NCBI RefSeq assembly: GCF_000802235.1
Contig: NZ_JTDL01000089.1
Coordinates: forward strand, 1-64,000
Length of the DNA: 64,000 nt
Direction: 5' to 3'
Source: Sinomonas humi
GTDB taxonomy: Bacteria > Actinomycetota > Actinomycetes > Actinomycetales > Micrococcaceae
Position 1 is the first letter of the stretch. The number at the start of each line of letters is the position of its first letter. Made by a program: the position numbers and the translations under genes. Below the pieces are notes generated by a model. That model worked only from the letters and a program-made list of their open reading frames with translations. It made no database searches and was not told where the DNA came from. Positions 7,863 through 16,652 of the stretch are shown in pieces.

Positions 7863-8963
7863 ATGCCGCAGCCCACACCGCCCATCGAGGCGCCCACTGC
7901 GTCGCGCCCGACCCTCGCAACCCTCTGGACCGACGGCCTGGGCCGGGCGAGCATCCGCTCAGTTCAGGCCCTCGCGGTTGCGGCGCTCGTCGTCGTCGTC
8001 CTCTGGGCCATCACCCGGGTGCCGCTCGTCCTCATTCCGGTGACCCTCGCGCTCATCCTCGCCTCGGCGATCTCGCCGCTCGTGCACCTTCTCACGCGCC
8101 GCCGCTGGCCGCAGGCGCTCGCCGTCGCTACATCCTTCCTCGCGATCCTCGTGGTCTTCGGCGGAGTTGTCACGGGCATCGCTTACCTCATCCGGGCTCA
8201 GGCGAAGGAGCTGGCGGTCCGGTTCACGAACGGGATCCAGCAGCTCCACGACTTCCTCAACAACGGGCCCGTCAAGGTGAGCGACGCCCAGCTCAACAGC
8301 GCCCGTGATTCCATCCAGCGGTTCTTCACGAGCGGCAGTATCGGCTCGGAGGCGCTGAGCGGGGCGAAGACGGTGGGGGAGCTCTTCGCTGGAGTCGTGC
8401 TCATGGTGGTCATCCTGTTCTTCTTCTTGAAGGACGGCCCCAAGATCCGCGGCTTCTTCATCGGCTTCATGCCGGCCCAGCACCAGTCCAAAGCACACAG
8501 GGCCCTCGAGCGCAGCGCCCACGTCCTCGGCGGATACGTGCGCGGAACCGCACTCGTCGCGCTCACGGACGCCGTGATCGTCGTCGTCGCGCTCCTCATC
8601 CTCCACGTCCCGCTCGCGGTGCCGCTCGCCGTCTTCGTCTTCATCGGCGGTTTCATCCCGATCATCGGCGCCACCGTCGCGGGCTTCCTCGCCGTCGTCG
8701 TCGCCCTCGTTTCCACCGGCCCCGTTTCGGCGCTCATCGTGCTCGCCGTGCTCATCGCCGTCAACCAGCTCGAACACCACGTCCTCCAGCCGGCCTTCAT
8801 GGGCAGGGTGCTCAGCATCCACGGCCTAGCCATCGTCCTCTCGCTCGCGGCTGGCACGATGCTGGCCGGAATAGTGGGAGCCCTGCTCGCCGTGCCCGTC
8901 ACAGCGGTCGGCTGGACGATCATCAAGACGTGGACCGGGCGGGACGAGGTGCAGGCCGCTTAG
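7863..8963 (+). CDS. AI-2E family (PerM/TqsA-like) membrane transporter
   Basis: 366 residues with about 8 helices. Family landmarks include the hydrophobic N-terminal pair, the long periplasmic or cytoplasmic segment around residues 115-170, LFFFLKDGPKIRGFF and the C-terminal LEHHVLQPAFMGRVLSIHGLA, which is the most conserved AI-2E_transport block. Members have been linked to autoinducer-2 export or sodium/proton antiport, and the substrate here is unknown. ATG follows GGAAAGG by 7 nt. Its stop codon overlaps the stop of the convergent malQ by 3 bases. Confidence 0.88.
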   Translation: MPQPTPPIEAPTASRPTLATLWTDGLGRASIRSVQALAVAALVVVVLWAITRVPLVLIPVTLALILASAISPLVHLLTRRRWPQALAVATSFLAILVVFGGVVTGIAYLIRAQAKELAVRFTNGIQQLHDFLNNGPVKVSDAQLNSARDSIQRFFTSGSIGSEALSGAKTVGELFAGVVLMVVILFFFLKDGPKIRGFFIGFMPAQHQSKAHRALERSAHVLGGYVRGTALVALTDAVIVVVALLILHVPLAVPLAVFVFIGGFIPIIGATVAGFLAVVVALVSTGPVSALIVLAVLIAVNQLEHHVLQPAFMGRVLSIHGLAIVLSLAAGTMLAGIVGALLAVPVTAVGWTIIKTWTGRDEVQAA

Positions 8964-11152
8964 CGGCCGCTGCCCTCCGCAAGGCCGTCGTCCCGAGCCC
9001 CGTCCTCCGCGAGCGCCTCCCGAACCGTCCTGAGCAGCGAACCGAACCGCGCGTTCCGCGGGAGATCATCGAGCAGGATCGCGCGCCCGTCCGGGCCCGC
9101 GAGGGGGATCCGCCAGTTCGGGTACTCGGTGTCGGTGCCCGGCTGATTCTGGGTGCGCCGTTCCCCCACGGCGTCGACGAGCGCGATGCCCAGGAGGGCA
9201 GACGGCGTGAGGGCCGTGAAGGCGTAGAGGGCTTCGACAGTGCGCTGTACGTCGACGTCGGAACCCACTGGCGGCAGGAGACCCCGCTCGCGGACGCGAG
9301 CGAGCACGGCCTCCTGCTCGGCTGCGTCCGCGGTGCGCTCTTCCTCGACTGGGCGGCGGAGGAGACCGAGCGACTCGCGCAGCTTCACGTGCTCGCCGGC
9401 GAGGTAACCGGCGGTCGGCGGCAGATCGTGGGTGTTGACGCTCGTGAGGCACGCCCGCCGGTACTTCTCCGGCTCAATCGGGCCGCCGTCGTCGTGCTCA
9501 AACCACAGGATGGAGGTGCCGAAGATGACCCGCTCGGAAAGGTAGTCCCGAACCCACGGCTCGAACACTCCGAGGTCCTCGCCGACCACGATCGCTCCGG
9601 CGCGCTGCGCTTCGAGCGCGAGGATCCCGATCAGTGCCTCGTGGTCGTAGTACACGTATGTGCCTTCATCAGGGCCCCCGCCCTCGGGGATCCACCACAG
9701 GCGGAACAGGCCAAGGATGTGGTCCACTCGGATCCCACCAGCGTGGCGGAGGATCGTGCGGAGCATGTCGCGGTACGGCGCGTAGCCGGCCGCCGCGAGC
9801 CGCGTCGGATGCCAAGGCGGCTGGTTCCAGTTCTGGCCCTGCTGGTTGAAGACGTCCGGCGGGGCGCCCACCGTCACGCCCTTAGCCAGGACCTCGGAGA
9901 GCATCCAGGCGTCGGCGCCGTCCAGCTTCACACCCACGGCGAGATCGTGGACGATCCCGATCTCCATGCCGGCCTGCTTCGCGCTGCGCTGCGCCCGCTC
10001 GAGCTGCTCGTCGCAGATCCACTGGAGCCACCGGTGGAATTCGATGCGCTCCGCGAGCTCTTCGCGTAGCTCCTGAGCGCGCGGCGAGGAGGGCGACGAC
10101 GCCGCGACCCACTCCGGGGACGACGGCGGCAGCGTCTCGGCGAGCGCGCACCACAATGCGAAATCGTCGAGGCCACAGCCCAGCTCGGCGCGGAAGCGCT
10201 CGTACTGCCGCTCGCGTGAGGGGCTGCGCGGGACGGCGAAGACGAGCCTGAGCGCGGCGAGCTTCGCGTCGAAGCTCGTGGCTCGGTCCAGCAGGTCGGC
10301 AATCTGGTTGGCGGGGCGGATGCGGTCCGCGAGGCGCTCGACCTCCTCGCGCGCGGTGGGTTCGAGGTAGCCGTATTCCGGAATGTCCTCGATCCGGACG
10401 TAGAGGGGATTGAAGAACCGGCGCGTGGCCGGGAGGTACGGCGAATCCTCTACGGGAGGCTTGGGCTCGGCTGCGTGCAGGGGGTTGACGAGGACGAAGC
10501 TCGCGCCCTCTGCCCCCGAGACCGCCGCCAGGTCGTCGAGGTCGGCGAAATCGCCTATTCCCCATGAGCGGGACGACCGCACGGAGTAGAGCTGCGCCAT
10601 CAGGCCCCAGCGGCGACGGTCCTGGAGCCGCTCGGTCGTCCCGAGCCGGGCGGGGGTCACGATGAGCGGGCATTCGGCGATCCGGCCCTCGTTCTCCGCA
10701 TACAAGGTGTGCCACCCGAGCGCGAGGCCCAGCGGGAGGCCGAATGTCGCCCGGCCGGTCAGGACGCCGTCGACCTCTCGTGGCGCTTCCCAGTCATCCG
10801 CCTGCGGGACGTCGAAGCGACGGCCGTCCTCCGTGGAGATCCACACGCGGACCGCACTGCCGTGGGGGACATGGAGCTTGACGCGGCTTTCGGCGCGCTC
10901 GCGCACGACGACGACGGGCGGCAGGAGCCGGCGCCACGGCTCGAGCGAGGCGTCGGCGAGGGCCGTCTCGACTTGTTGGGCCGTGTCTGCCGGGACCCCA
11001 AGCGCGGTGAGGACCTTGCGCAAGGTTGCGGAGGAGACCGCATGCTCTTGGCCGTCGAAGCCCCAGAAGGAGGTGGCAACGCGGTGGGCTGAGGCAAGTT
11101 CTCGAAGGAGGGTGTCGGTGCGGTCGTGCTGGATCTGCTCGGTTCCGGCCAT
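8960..11152 (-). CDS. malQ: 4-alpha-glucanotransferase (GH77, amylomaltase)
   Basis: 730 residues, the long actinobacterial form with an extra N-terminal beta-rich region (about 1-160). The catalytic part shows GH77 motifs: RSWGIGDFADLDDL, IGIVHDLAVGVKLDGADAW (the region of the nucleophile aspartate), GGIRVDHILGLFRLWWIPEG, VVGEDLG (acid/base glutamate) and TVNTHDLP-like SVNTHDLPPTAGY. It disproportionates maltodextrins by moving glucan chains in the cytoplasm. It is convergent with the AI-2E gene, and the two stop codons overlap. ATG 11152 lies about 100 bp from the divergent dienelactone hydrolase start. Confidence 0.93.
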   Translation of the reverse strand: MAGTEQIQHDRTDTLLRELASAHRVATSFWGFDGQEHAVSSATLRKVLTALGVPADTAQQVETALADASLEPWRRLLPPVVVVRERAESRVKLHVPHGSAVRVWISTEDGRRFDVPQADDWEAPREVDGVLTGRATFGLPLGLALGWHTLYAENEGRIAECPLIVTPARLGTTERLQDRRRWGLMAQLYSVRSSRSWGIGDFADLDDLAAVSGAEGASFVLVNPLHAAEPKPPVEDSPYLPATRRFFNPLYVRIEDIPEYGYLEPTAREEVERLADRIRPANQIADLLDRATSFDAKLAALRLVFAVPRSPSRERQYERFRAELGCGLDDFALWCALAETLPPSSPEWVAASSPSSPRAQELREELAERIEFHRWLQWICDEQLERAQRSAKQAGMEIGIVHDLAVGVKLDGADAWMLSEVLAKGVTVGAPPDVFNQQGQNWNQPPWHPTRLAAAGYAPYRDMLRTILRHAGGIRVDHILGLFRLWWIPEGGGPDEGTYVYYDHEALIGILALEAQRAGAIVVGEDLGVFEPWVRDYLSERVIFGTSILWFEHDDGGPIEPEKYRRACLTSVNTHDLPPTAGYLAGEHVKLRESLGLLRRPVEEERTADAAEQEAVLARVRERGLLPPVGSDVDVQRTVEALYAFTALTPSALLGIALVDAVGERRTQNQPGTDTEYPNWRIPLAGPDGRAILLDDLPRNARFGSLLRTVREALAEDGARDDGLAEGSGR

Positions 11153-11239
11153 GGCCCCACTCTAGGGGGCGGCGGGGCGTGCAACTAGGAAGGCCCGATT
11201 CGGAAGGGCGGCTCGGGAGCTCTCCCTAGGTAGAGGGAG

Positions 11240-11253
11240 TACCGTGTCGGTCT
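11240..11253 (+). promoter_or_regulatory. -10 box TACCGT of a probable leaderless gene
   Basis: TACCGT at 11240-11245 lies 8 nt before GTG 11254, matching the TANNNT pattern of leaderless actinobacterial transcripts. No purine-rich ribosome site precedes the GTG. Confidence 0.4.
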
Positions 11254-12018
11254 GTGACTTCCGTGAACAAGACCAAGGTAGAGATTCCTACCGCCGACGG
11301 CGTCGCAGACGCCTACTTCACCCATCCTGACGACGGCGCGGCGCACCCGGGCGTTCTCTTCTACATGGACGCGTTCGGCCTCCGTCCGCACCTCGAGGCG
11401 ATGGCTGATCGCCTTGCCGAGGCAGGCTATGCGGTCCTCGTGCCGAACGTCTTCTACCGCACTGGCCCGGCCCCCGTCTTCGACCTTCCCGAGTTCATCG
11501 ACACCTCGCAGCGGACGGGCATCTTCGACCAGATCGGCCCTGCCATGCAGGAACTGACGGCTGACCGGGCGGTGAGCGACGCCGAGGCTTATCTCGCCTG
11601 GCTCGCGGACCGTCCCGAGGTCGCCAACGGTCCCGTCGGGCTCACGGGCTACTGCATGGGTGCACGCCTCGCACTGCGCACCGCGGGCGCCTTCCCGGAG
11701 CGGGTGGCGGCTGCGGGGGGCTTCCACGGCGGAAACCTCGCGACCGACGACGCCGACAGCCCCCACCTGGTTGCCGACCGCGTCAGGGCCGAGCTCTACT
11801 TCGGGCACGCCGACCACGATCACTCCCTCCCGCCCGAGCAGATCGAGCGGCTCAACAAGGCGCTTACGGATGCCGGCGTGCGGTTCCGTGCCGAGGTGTA
11901 CGAGGGGGCCAACCACGGCTACACCCAGGCTGACACCGCCTCGTACAACCGCGACGCGGCGGAGCGCCACTGGAAGGAACTGTTCGCGCTCTTCGAGCGG
12001 GCACTTCCCCAGGGCTAG
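11254..12018 (+). CDS. Dienelactone hydrolase family protein
   Basis: 254-residue alpha/beta hydrolase. The cysteine nucleophile is Cys134 in GYCMGARLA, the acid is Asp187 (or Asp189) in FGHADHDHS, and the histidine is His221 in EGANHGY, giving the Cys-Asp-His triad of the family. Dienelactone hydrolases open dienelactone to maleylacetate in chloroaromatic breakdown, but many paralogues act on other esters and no aromatic genes are nearby. A rho-independent terminator follows 24 bp after the stop, so it is monocistronic. Confidence 0.87.
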   Translation: MTSVNKTKVEIPTADGVADAYFTHPDDGAAHPGVLFYMDAFGLRPHLEAMADRLAEAGYAVLVPNVFYRTGPAPVFDLPEFIDTSQRTGIFDQIGPAMQELTADRAVSDAEAYLAWLADRPEVANGPVGLTGYCMGARLALRTAGAFPERVAAAGGFHGGNLATDDADSPHLVADRVRAELYFGHADHDHSLPPEQIERLNKALTDAGVRFRAEVYEGANHGYTQADTASYNRDAAERHWKELFALFERALPQG

Positions 12019-12042
12019 TCAGCGACCTCGCGAACACCCCCA

Positions 12043-12085
12043 GGCGGGGCCGGCGGATTCCTCCGCCGGCCCCGCCTTTGCTTTG
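12043..12085 (+). terminator. Rho-independent terminator
   Basis: A perfect 15-bp GC-rich stem (12043-12057 with 12062-12076), a 4-nt loop TTCC, then TTTGCTTTG. It is the clearest intrinsic terminator in the window and ends the dienelactone hydrolase transcript. Confidence 0.9.
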
Positions 12086-12138
12086 ACGTCTTCCAGAGGA
12101 GTTCTTTCCGCGCCAACCGCCAGTGCCCTCTAGCCAAA

Positions 12139-12154
12139 TGTGATCGAGCGCACT
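12139..12154 (+). promoter_or_regulatory. CRP/GlxR-like half-conserved site upstream of the amidase operon
   Basis: TGTGA-N6-GCACT keeps the left half of the CRP-type consensus TGTGA-N6-TCACA exactly and three of five bases of the right half. It is 77 bp before the amidase start. Catabolite control would suit a catabolic operon. This is a motif match by eye. Confidence 0.35.
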
Positions 12155-12230
12155 ACCTTGGTCCATTGTACCTATTGAGTCGCCACGAGATGGCTCGAAC
12201 AGAAAGCAGCTAGAAAAGAAATGGCACGTA

Positions 12231-13667
12231 GTGAATGAACTAGTAACCCGAGATGCCGTGGAGCTCGCGGCCCTGATCCGCTCGCGGGAGATCTCTGCGA
12301 GCGAGCTCCTCGAGGCGCACCTCGACCAGATCGCCGAGCTCAACCCGAGGACCAACGCCGTTGTGACCCTCGACGAAGAGGGAGCCCGGCGCTCCGCCGC
12401 CGAGGCGGACCGCACCCTCGCATCAGGGGATGCCGTCGGGCCCCTGCACGGCCTGCCCATCGCGTTCAAGGACACCGCCCGCACGAAGGGCCTGCGCACC
12501 ACGTTCGGCCACCCCCGATTCGCGGACCACGTTCCGGGCGGCGACGACCCCCACGTCCGCTCGATCCTCGCCGCGGGCGCGATCCGCCTGGGCAAGACGA
12601 ACGTGCCGGAGCATGCGGCCGGCTCGCACACCGTCAACCGCGTCTTCGGAGCGACCCGCAACCCCTACGACCCCACCCGCTCGGCTGGCGGCAGCAGCGG
12701 GGGAGCGGCGGCGTCGCTCGCCTCGGGCTTCCAGCCCATCGCAGACGGCAGCGACATGGGCGGCTCGCTCCGCAACCCGGCGTCGTTCTGCAACGTCGTC
12801 GGGCTCCGGCCCACGCCCGGCCTCGTCCCCGACAACGCCCCGAACGGCCTGTGCCCTCTCGGCGTCGTCGGGCCGATGGGGCGCACCGCGCGGGACACGG
12901 CCCTCCTGCTCGCAGTGATGTCGGCCAATGAGGCGCACGACGCCGATGCGCTCACCGCGCGTGCGGAGGCCATCGTCGCCGAGGTGGAATCGGCTGCGCA
13001 CGACGGCGGAGACTTCCGAGGTCTGCGCGTCGCCTTCGCGCCCACGCTGGGCGGGAGAGTCCCCGTCGAGCGCGAGGTGCTCGACGTCGTCGAACGCCAG
13101 GCCCGCAGGCTCGAGGAGCTGGGTGCGAGCGTAGAGCTTGACTGCCCAGACCTCGACGGCTCGGATGAGGCGTTTCGCACTCTGCGCGCAGCCGCGTTCG
13201 ACTCGCTGTGGGGCGACGAGCTGCGCGCGGACCCTCACGCCTTCAACTACTACCTCGCGGGCAACATCCGGGACGGCGGAGAGCTGTCCGGCCGCGACGT
13301 CGTCCGGGCGCAGGAGTCGCTGACCCGGCTCGTGCGCAGGGCCGAGGAGTTCTTCGGCCGGTACGACCTCGTCATCGCGCCTGCGGCGCAGGTCGCCCCG
13401 TTCCCCGTCGAGCTCGACTTCCCGACCGCCGTGGACGGCCAGCAGCTTGAGAACTACCTCGACTGGATGCGGGCCGCCTACCTCTTCACGCCCCTAGGGG
13501 TCCCTGCTCTGTCCGTCCCCGCGGGGTTTACGCCATCAGGCTTGCCCGTCGGTCTCCAGATGCTCACGCGTCGCGGCGCCGACGTGCGCCTCCTGCGCCT
13601 CGCGGCAGCCATCGAAAACGTCAACCCGGCCCTGCGCCGTCGTCCTGAAGGAGCTGCAGTCCTGTGA
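12231..13667 (+). CDS. Amidase, amidase-signature family
   Basis: 478 residues. The Ser-cisSer-Lys triad is visible: Lys80 in AFKDTAR, cis-Ser155 in GGSSGGAAASLASG and nucleophile Ser179 in GSDMGGSLRNPASF. These enzymes hydrolyse carboxamides to acid plus ammonia, and the substrate is not readable from sequence. The GTG start is chosen because the nearby ATG 12221 is closed by TGA after five codons. It is the first gene of a five-gene coupled operon; its TGA overlaps the GTG of the next gene. The context suggests it releases an acid that is then activated to a CoA ester. Confidence 0.88.
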   Translation: MNELVTRDAVELAALIRSREISASELLEAHLDQIAELNPRTNAVVTLDEEGARRSAAEADRTLASGDAVGPLHGLPIAFKDTARTKGLRTTFGHPRFADHVPGGDDPHVRSILAAGAIRLGKTNVPEHAAGSHTVNRVFGATRNPYDPTRSAGGSSGGAAASLASGFQPIADGSDMGGSLRNPASFCNVVGLRPTPGLVPDNAPNGLCPLGVVGPMGRTARDTALLLAVMSANEAHDADALTARAEAIVAEVESAAHDGGDFRGLRVAFAPTLGGRVPVEREVLDVVERQARRLEELGASVELDCPDLDGSDEAFRTLRAAAFDSLWGDELRADPHAFNYYLAGNIRDGGELSGRDVVRAQESLTRLVRRAEEFFGRYDLVIAPAAQVAPFPVELDFPTAVDGQQLENYLDWMRAAYLFTPLGVPALSVPAGFTPSGLPVGLQMLTRRGADVRLLRLAAAIENVNPALRRRPEGAAVL

Positions 13668-14017
13668 ACACCGTCGTTCCGAAGAACCCTGCAAGAGGTG
13701 CCGTCCTGGCAAGCCCAGGACGAATGGCTCTCCCGGCCATACCGTCCGTCGGCATGCTCATCACGCCCTTCCTGCCCTTCGCCTCCCACCCCACGATCTG
13801 GGCTGGGATTCCCGCTCCGCTCGTGTGGGTCGGCCTCATGATCGTCCTGACCGTCGTGGCTCTGCGGCTCGTCGAGCGCTCGTATCTCCGAGCCGGCGGC
13901 GCAGAGCGCGACCGCGCTGAGCTGGCCGGCGCTGAGCTGGCCGGGGCTGGACTGGCCGGCGCTGAGCTCAGCCAAGCGGATGCCGCGAGCCCCACCACGG
14001 GAGAGGCGGCCCACTGA
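13664..14017 (+). CDS. Small membrane protein, probable partner of the downstream symporter
   Basis: 117 residues. Two hydrophobic segments (SVGMLITPFLPFAS and PAPLVWVGLMIVLTVVALRL) flank a short loop, as in DUF3311-type proteins that accompany sodium/solute symporters. The family call rests on this layout and on position, not on a strong motif. The charged tail contains four pentapeptide-like copies of A-E-L-A-G encoded by a 15-bp tandem repeat. GTG overlaps the amidase stop, and its own TGA overlaps the symporter ATG, so all three should be translated together. Confidence 0.7.
   Translation: MNTVVPKNPARGAVLASPGRMALPAIPSVGMLITPFLPFASHPTIWAGIPAPLVWVGLMIVLTVVALRLVERSYLRAGGAERDRAELAGAELAGAGLAGAELSQADAASPTTGEAAH
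13914..13973 (+). repeat. Four 15-bp tandem repeats inside the small membrane gene
   Basis: Units at 13914, 13929, 13944 and 13959, consensus GCGCTGAGCTGGCCG. The first two are identical and the last two have diverged. They keep the reading frame and encode AELAG-like pentapeptides in the soluble tail. Confidence 0.85.
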
Positions 14018-15459
14018 TGCTCACGACAGTCATCATCATCGGAATCCTCTTCATCGGCGCCCTCGGCATCCTGGGCCGCGCCCGCCAGCGCGAGATGTCG
14101 CACTGGACCGTCGGCGGCCGTGACTTCCCGAGATGGACCTCGTGGTTCCTCCAGGCCGGCGAGTCGCTCACCACCTTCAGCTTCCTCGGGCTCGCTGGGG
14201 TCGCATACGGCGGAGGCGTGAGTGCGCTGTTCGCACTCGTCTACCTGACCATCTGCTCCGCGATCCTCTACTTCGTGGCCCCCAGGATCCGCGCGCTCGG
14301 CGCAAACCGCGGCTATCTCACAATGGCCGACTTCTTCGGCGACCGCTTCAAGAGCCGCTCGCTCTCGATCGTCGTCGCGCTCGTCGGTGCGGTGTTCCTC
14401 ATCCCGTACCTTGAACTCCAGATCACCGGCCTCGGCCTCATCGTGCAGCTCGCGACGGGAAGCACCTCTGCGAGCGGGCTGAGCATGGTCGTCGCGTCGG
14501 CACTCGTGGTGGTCTTCGTGATCTGGGCCGGCATTCGTGGCATCGCACGCGTTTCCGTCTTCAAGGACTTGGCGATGCTCGTGGCGCTGCTCATTGTGCT
14601 GGCCGGCGTGATCGGCAGCGTGGGAGGGGTTCCGGACGTCTTCGCGAAGGTCGGCGAGGCTGCCCCGCGCCTCCTCACCATTACGACGCCGGGCCTCGGC
14701 ACGACATTCTTCGTCACCTCCGCGCTCGTGACGAGCATCGGCGCTGGCTTCAGCACCTTCCCGCACCTGTGGCCGCCCGTCCTCGCGGCGAAGAGCGGGT
14801 CCGTGCTGCGGAGCAACTACACGTGGCTCCCGCTCTACCAGCTGCTCCTCTTCGTCCCGATCCTCGCGGGCATGGCCGGGTTCCTCGTCCTCAAGCCCAA
14901 GACGCCCAGCAACAACGTGCTTCTCACCGTGGCCCAGCACACGCTGCCGGACTGGCTCGTCGCCGTCATCGCGGTCGCCGGCGCCGCCGCCGCGATGGTG
15001 CCGGCTGCCGCAATCGCGATGGGGATCTCCTCGCTCGTCTCCAACAACCTCATCCGGTTGAAGAACCAGGCGCTGCGCTTCCGGCTCAACCACGCCGTCG
15101 TCGTTGTGGCGGTCGGCCTCGCGCTCCTCTTCGGCCTCGCGAAGTCAGACATCGCTTCGCTCCTCCTGCTCACGTACGGCGGCCTCACGCAGCTCGCACC
15201 CGCCGTCGTCCTCGCTCTGCCGCAGCGCGTCCGAGCCGGGGCCATCCCCGTCCTGCTCGGGATCCTCGTCGGGACGGTGTCCGTCGCGGTGCTCGCCTTC
15301 GGCAAGGTGCCGCTCGGAGGCTGGGACTCGGGCCTCGTCTCGCTCGCCCCCAACCTCCTCGTGCTCGCCGTCGCCGAGGGAGTGCGGCGGAGCCGGACGC
15401 GCGGCGGCCGGGCCACCGGCGAAACGGACGCCGTGCTCGCCGCGGAGGGCGCCGCATGA
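14017..15459 (+). CDS. Sodium:solute symporter (SSS family)
   Basis: 480 residues, about 13 helices. The N-terminus (DFPRWTSWFLQAGESLTTFS) and the stretch GAGFSTFPHLWPPVLAAKS fit the SSS fold. A pantothenate- or monocarboxylate-type substrate is plausible for this subfamily but cannot be assigned. The ATG overlaps the upstream TGA as TGATG, and its own TGA overlaps the next ATG. As the transporter of the operon it should bring in the acid or amide that the amidase and CoA-transferase handle. Confidence 0.85.
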   Translation: MLTTVIIIGILFIGALGILGRARQREMSHWTVGGRDFPRWTSWFLQAGESLTTFSFLGLAGVAYGGGVSALFALVYLTICSAILYFVAPRIRALGANRGYLTMADFFGDRFKSRSLSIVVALVGAVFLIPYLELQITGLGLIVQLATGSTSASGLSMVVASALVVVFVIWAGIRGIARVSVFKDLAMLVALLIVLAGVIGSVGGVPDVFAKVGEAAPRLLTITTPGLGTTFFVTSALVTSIGAGFSTFPHLWPPVLAAKSGSVLRSNYTWLPLYQLLLFVPILAGMAGFLVLKPKTPSNNVLLTVAQHTLPDWLVAVIAVAGAAAAMVPAAAIAMGISSLVSNNLIRLKNQALRFRLNHAVVVVAVGLALLFGLAKSDIASLLLLTYGGLTQLAPAVVLALPQRVRAGAIPVLLGILVGTVSVAVLAFGKVPLGGWDSGLVSLAPNLLVLAVAEGVRRSRTRGGRATGETDAVLAAEGAA

Positions 15460-16652
15460 GCCGGCCCGCCGAGGGGCCCCTTGCGGGAACGCTCGTCGTC
15501 GACCTCAGCCGCGCGCTCGCCGGGCCGCACGCGAGCATGATGCTAGGAGACCTCGGTGCGCGGGTCATCAAGGTCGAAAGGCCCGACGGCGGCGACGACA
15601 CCAGGGGCTGGGGGCCGCCGTTCGTTGACACCCCCGAGGGGCGCGAATCGACGTACTTCCTCTCGTGCAACCGCAACAAGGAGTCGTTCCGGCTCGACCT
15701 CAAGAACGAGGAGGGGCGGAATGCGCTGAGGGAACTCGTCCGCCGGGCGGACGTGCTCGTCGAAAACTTCCGGCCCGGCACGCTTGACCGGCTGGGATTC
15801 GACCCCGAGGCGCTCGAGCGGCTCAACCCGGGGCTCGTCGTCCTCTCAATCAGCGGCTTCGGCCACGACGGGCCCGAGGGCCAGCGTGCGGGGTACGACC
15901 AGATCGCCCAGGGCGAGGCCGGCCTCATGTCCCTCACAGGCTCAGGGCCCGACGACCCCCAGCGAGTCGGCGTCCCGATCGGCGACCTGCTCGCCGGAAT
16001 CCATGGCGCCTACGGCGTGCTCGCGGCTCTACTCGAGCGGGAGCGCACGGGCAGGGGCGGGGTGGTGCGGACGTCCCTCCTGTCTTCGATCGTGAGCGTG
16101 CTCGCGTTCCAGGGCACCCGCTGGACTGTCGGCGGGGAAGTCCCGGCCGCGCAGGGGAACCACCACCCTTCCATCGCGCCGTACGGCTTGTTCCGCTGCC
16201 TTGACGGCGCCGTGCAGATCGCCGTCGGGTCGGAGGGGTTGTGGGCGCGCTTCGCGGAGGCCTTCGGGCTCGACGCTGAGGATCCCCGCTGGCGGGGCAA
16301 TGCAACGCGCGTCTCGCACCGGGCAGAGCTGACGGAGGCGGTCGAGGCAGCGTTCGCCGGATGGGAAACGGATGCGCTGCTCGAGCGGCTCTCCGATGCC
16401 GGGATTCCTGCAGGGCGAGTGCGGAGCGTCGACGAAGTGTTCGCGTGGGAGCAGACGAAGAGCCAGGGGCTCGCCCTCGGCCTCGACCACCCCACTCTCG
16501 GCCGCATCGAGGTCCCAGGGCCGCCGCTGCGGTTCTTCCGCCCGGATGGCAGTGAGACGACTCCGGGTGCCCATTCGACGCCGCCCCGCCTCGGGGAGCA
16601 CGACGACGAGATCCTCGCCTGGCTTGGCGCGTTCGAGGGGGTGGCGAGGTGA
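15456..16652 (+). CDS. Class III CoA-transferase (CaiB/BaiF family)
   Basis: 398 residues. Family features include LVVDLSRALAGPHASMMLGD near the N-terminus, IKVERPDGGDDTRGWGPPF, LVENFRPGTLDRLGFD and the catalytic aspartate Asp148 in AGYDQIAQGEAG. Members move CoA between carboxylic acids through an enzyme-bound anhydride. The longer upstream reading frame belongs to the overlapping symporter region; ATG 15456 with a 4-base overlap is the sensible start. In this operon it probably activates the acid made by the amidase for the carboxyltransferase gene that follows. Confidence 0.92.
   Translation: MSRPAEGPLAGTLVVDLSRALAGPHASMMLGDLGARVIKVERPDGGDDTRGWGPPFVDTPEGRESTYFLSCNRNKESFRLDLKNEEGRNALRELVRRADVLVENFRPGTLDRLGFDPEALERLNPGLVVLSISGFGHDGPEGQRAGYDQIAQGEAGLMSLTGSGPDDPQRVGVPIGDLLAGIHGAYGVLAALLERERTGRGGVVRTSLLSSIVSVLAFQGTRWTVGGEVPAAQGNHHPSIAPYGLFRCLDGAVQIAVGSEGLWARFAEAFGLDAEDPRWRGNATRVSHRAELTEAVEAAFAGWETDALLERLSDAGIPAGRVRSVDEVFAWEQTKSQGLALGLDHPTLGRIEVPGPPLRFFRPDGSETTPGAHSTPPRLGEHDDEILAWLGAFEGVAR

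Noticed and set aside
14769-15455. Long N-terminal extension of the CoA-transferase frame
   Set aside because: It overlaps the symporter gene throughout, is Arg/Pro-rich and lies before the family N-terminus; ATG 15456 with the 4-base overlap is the start.
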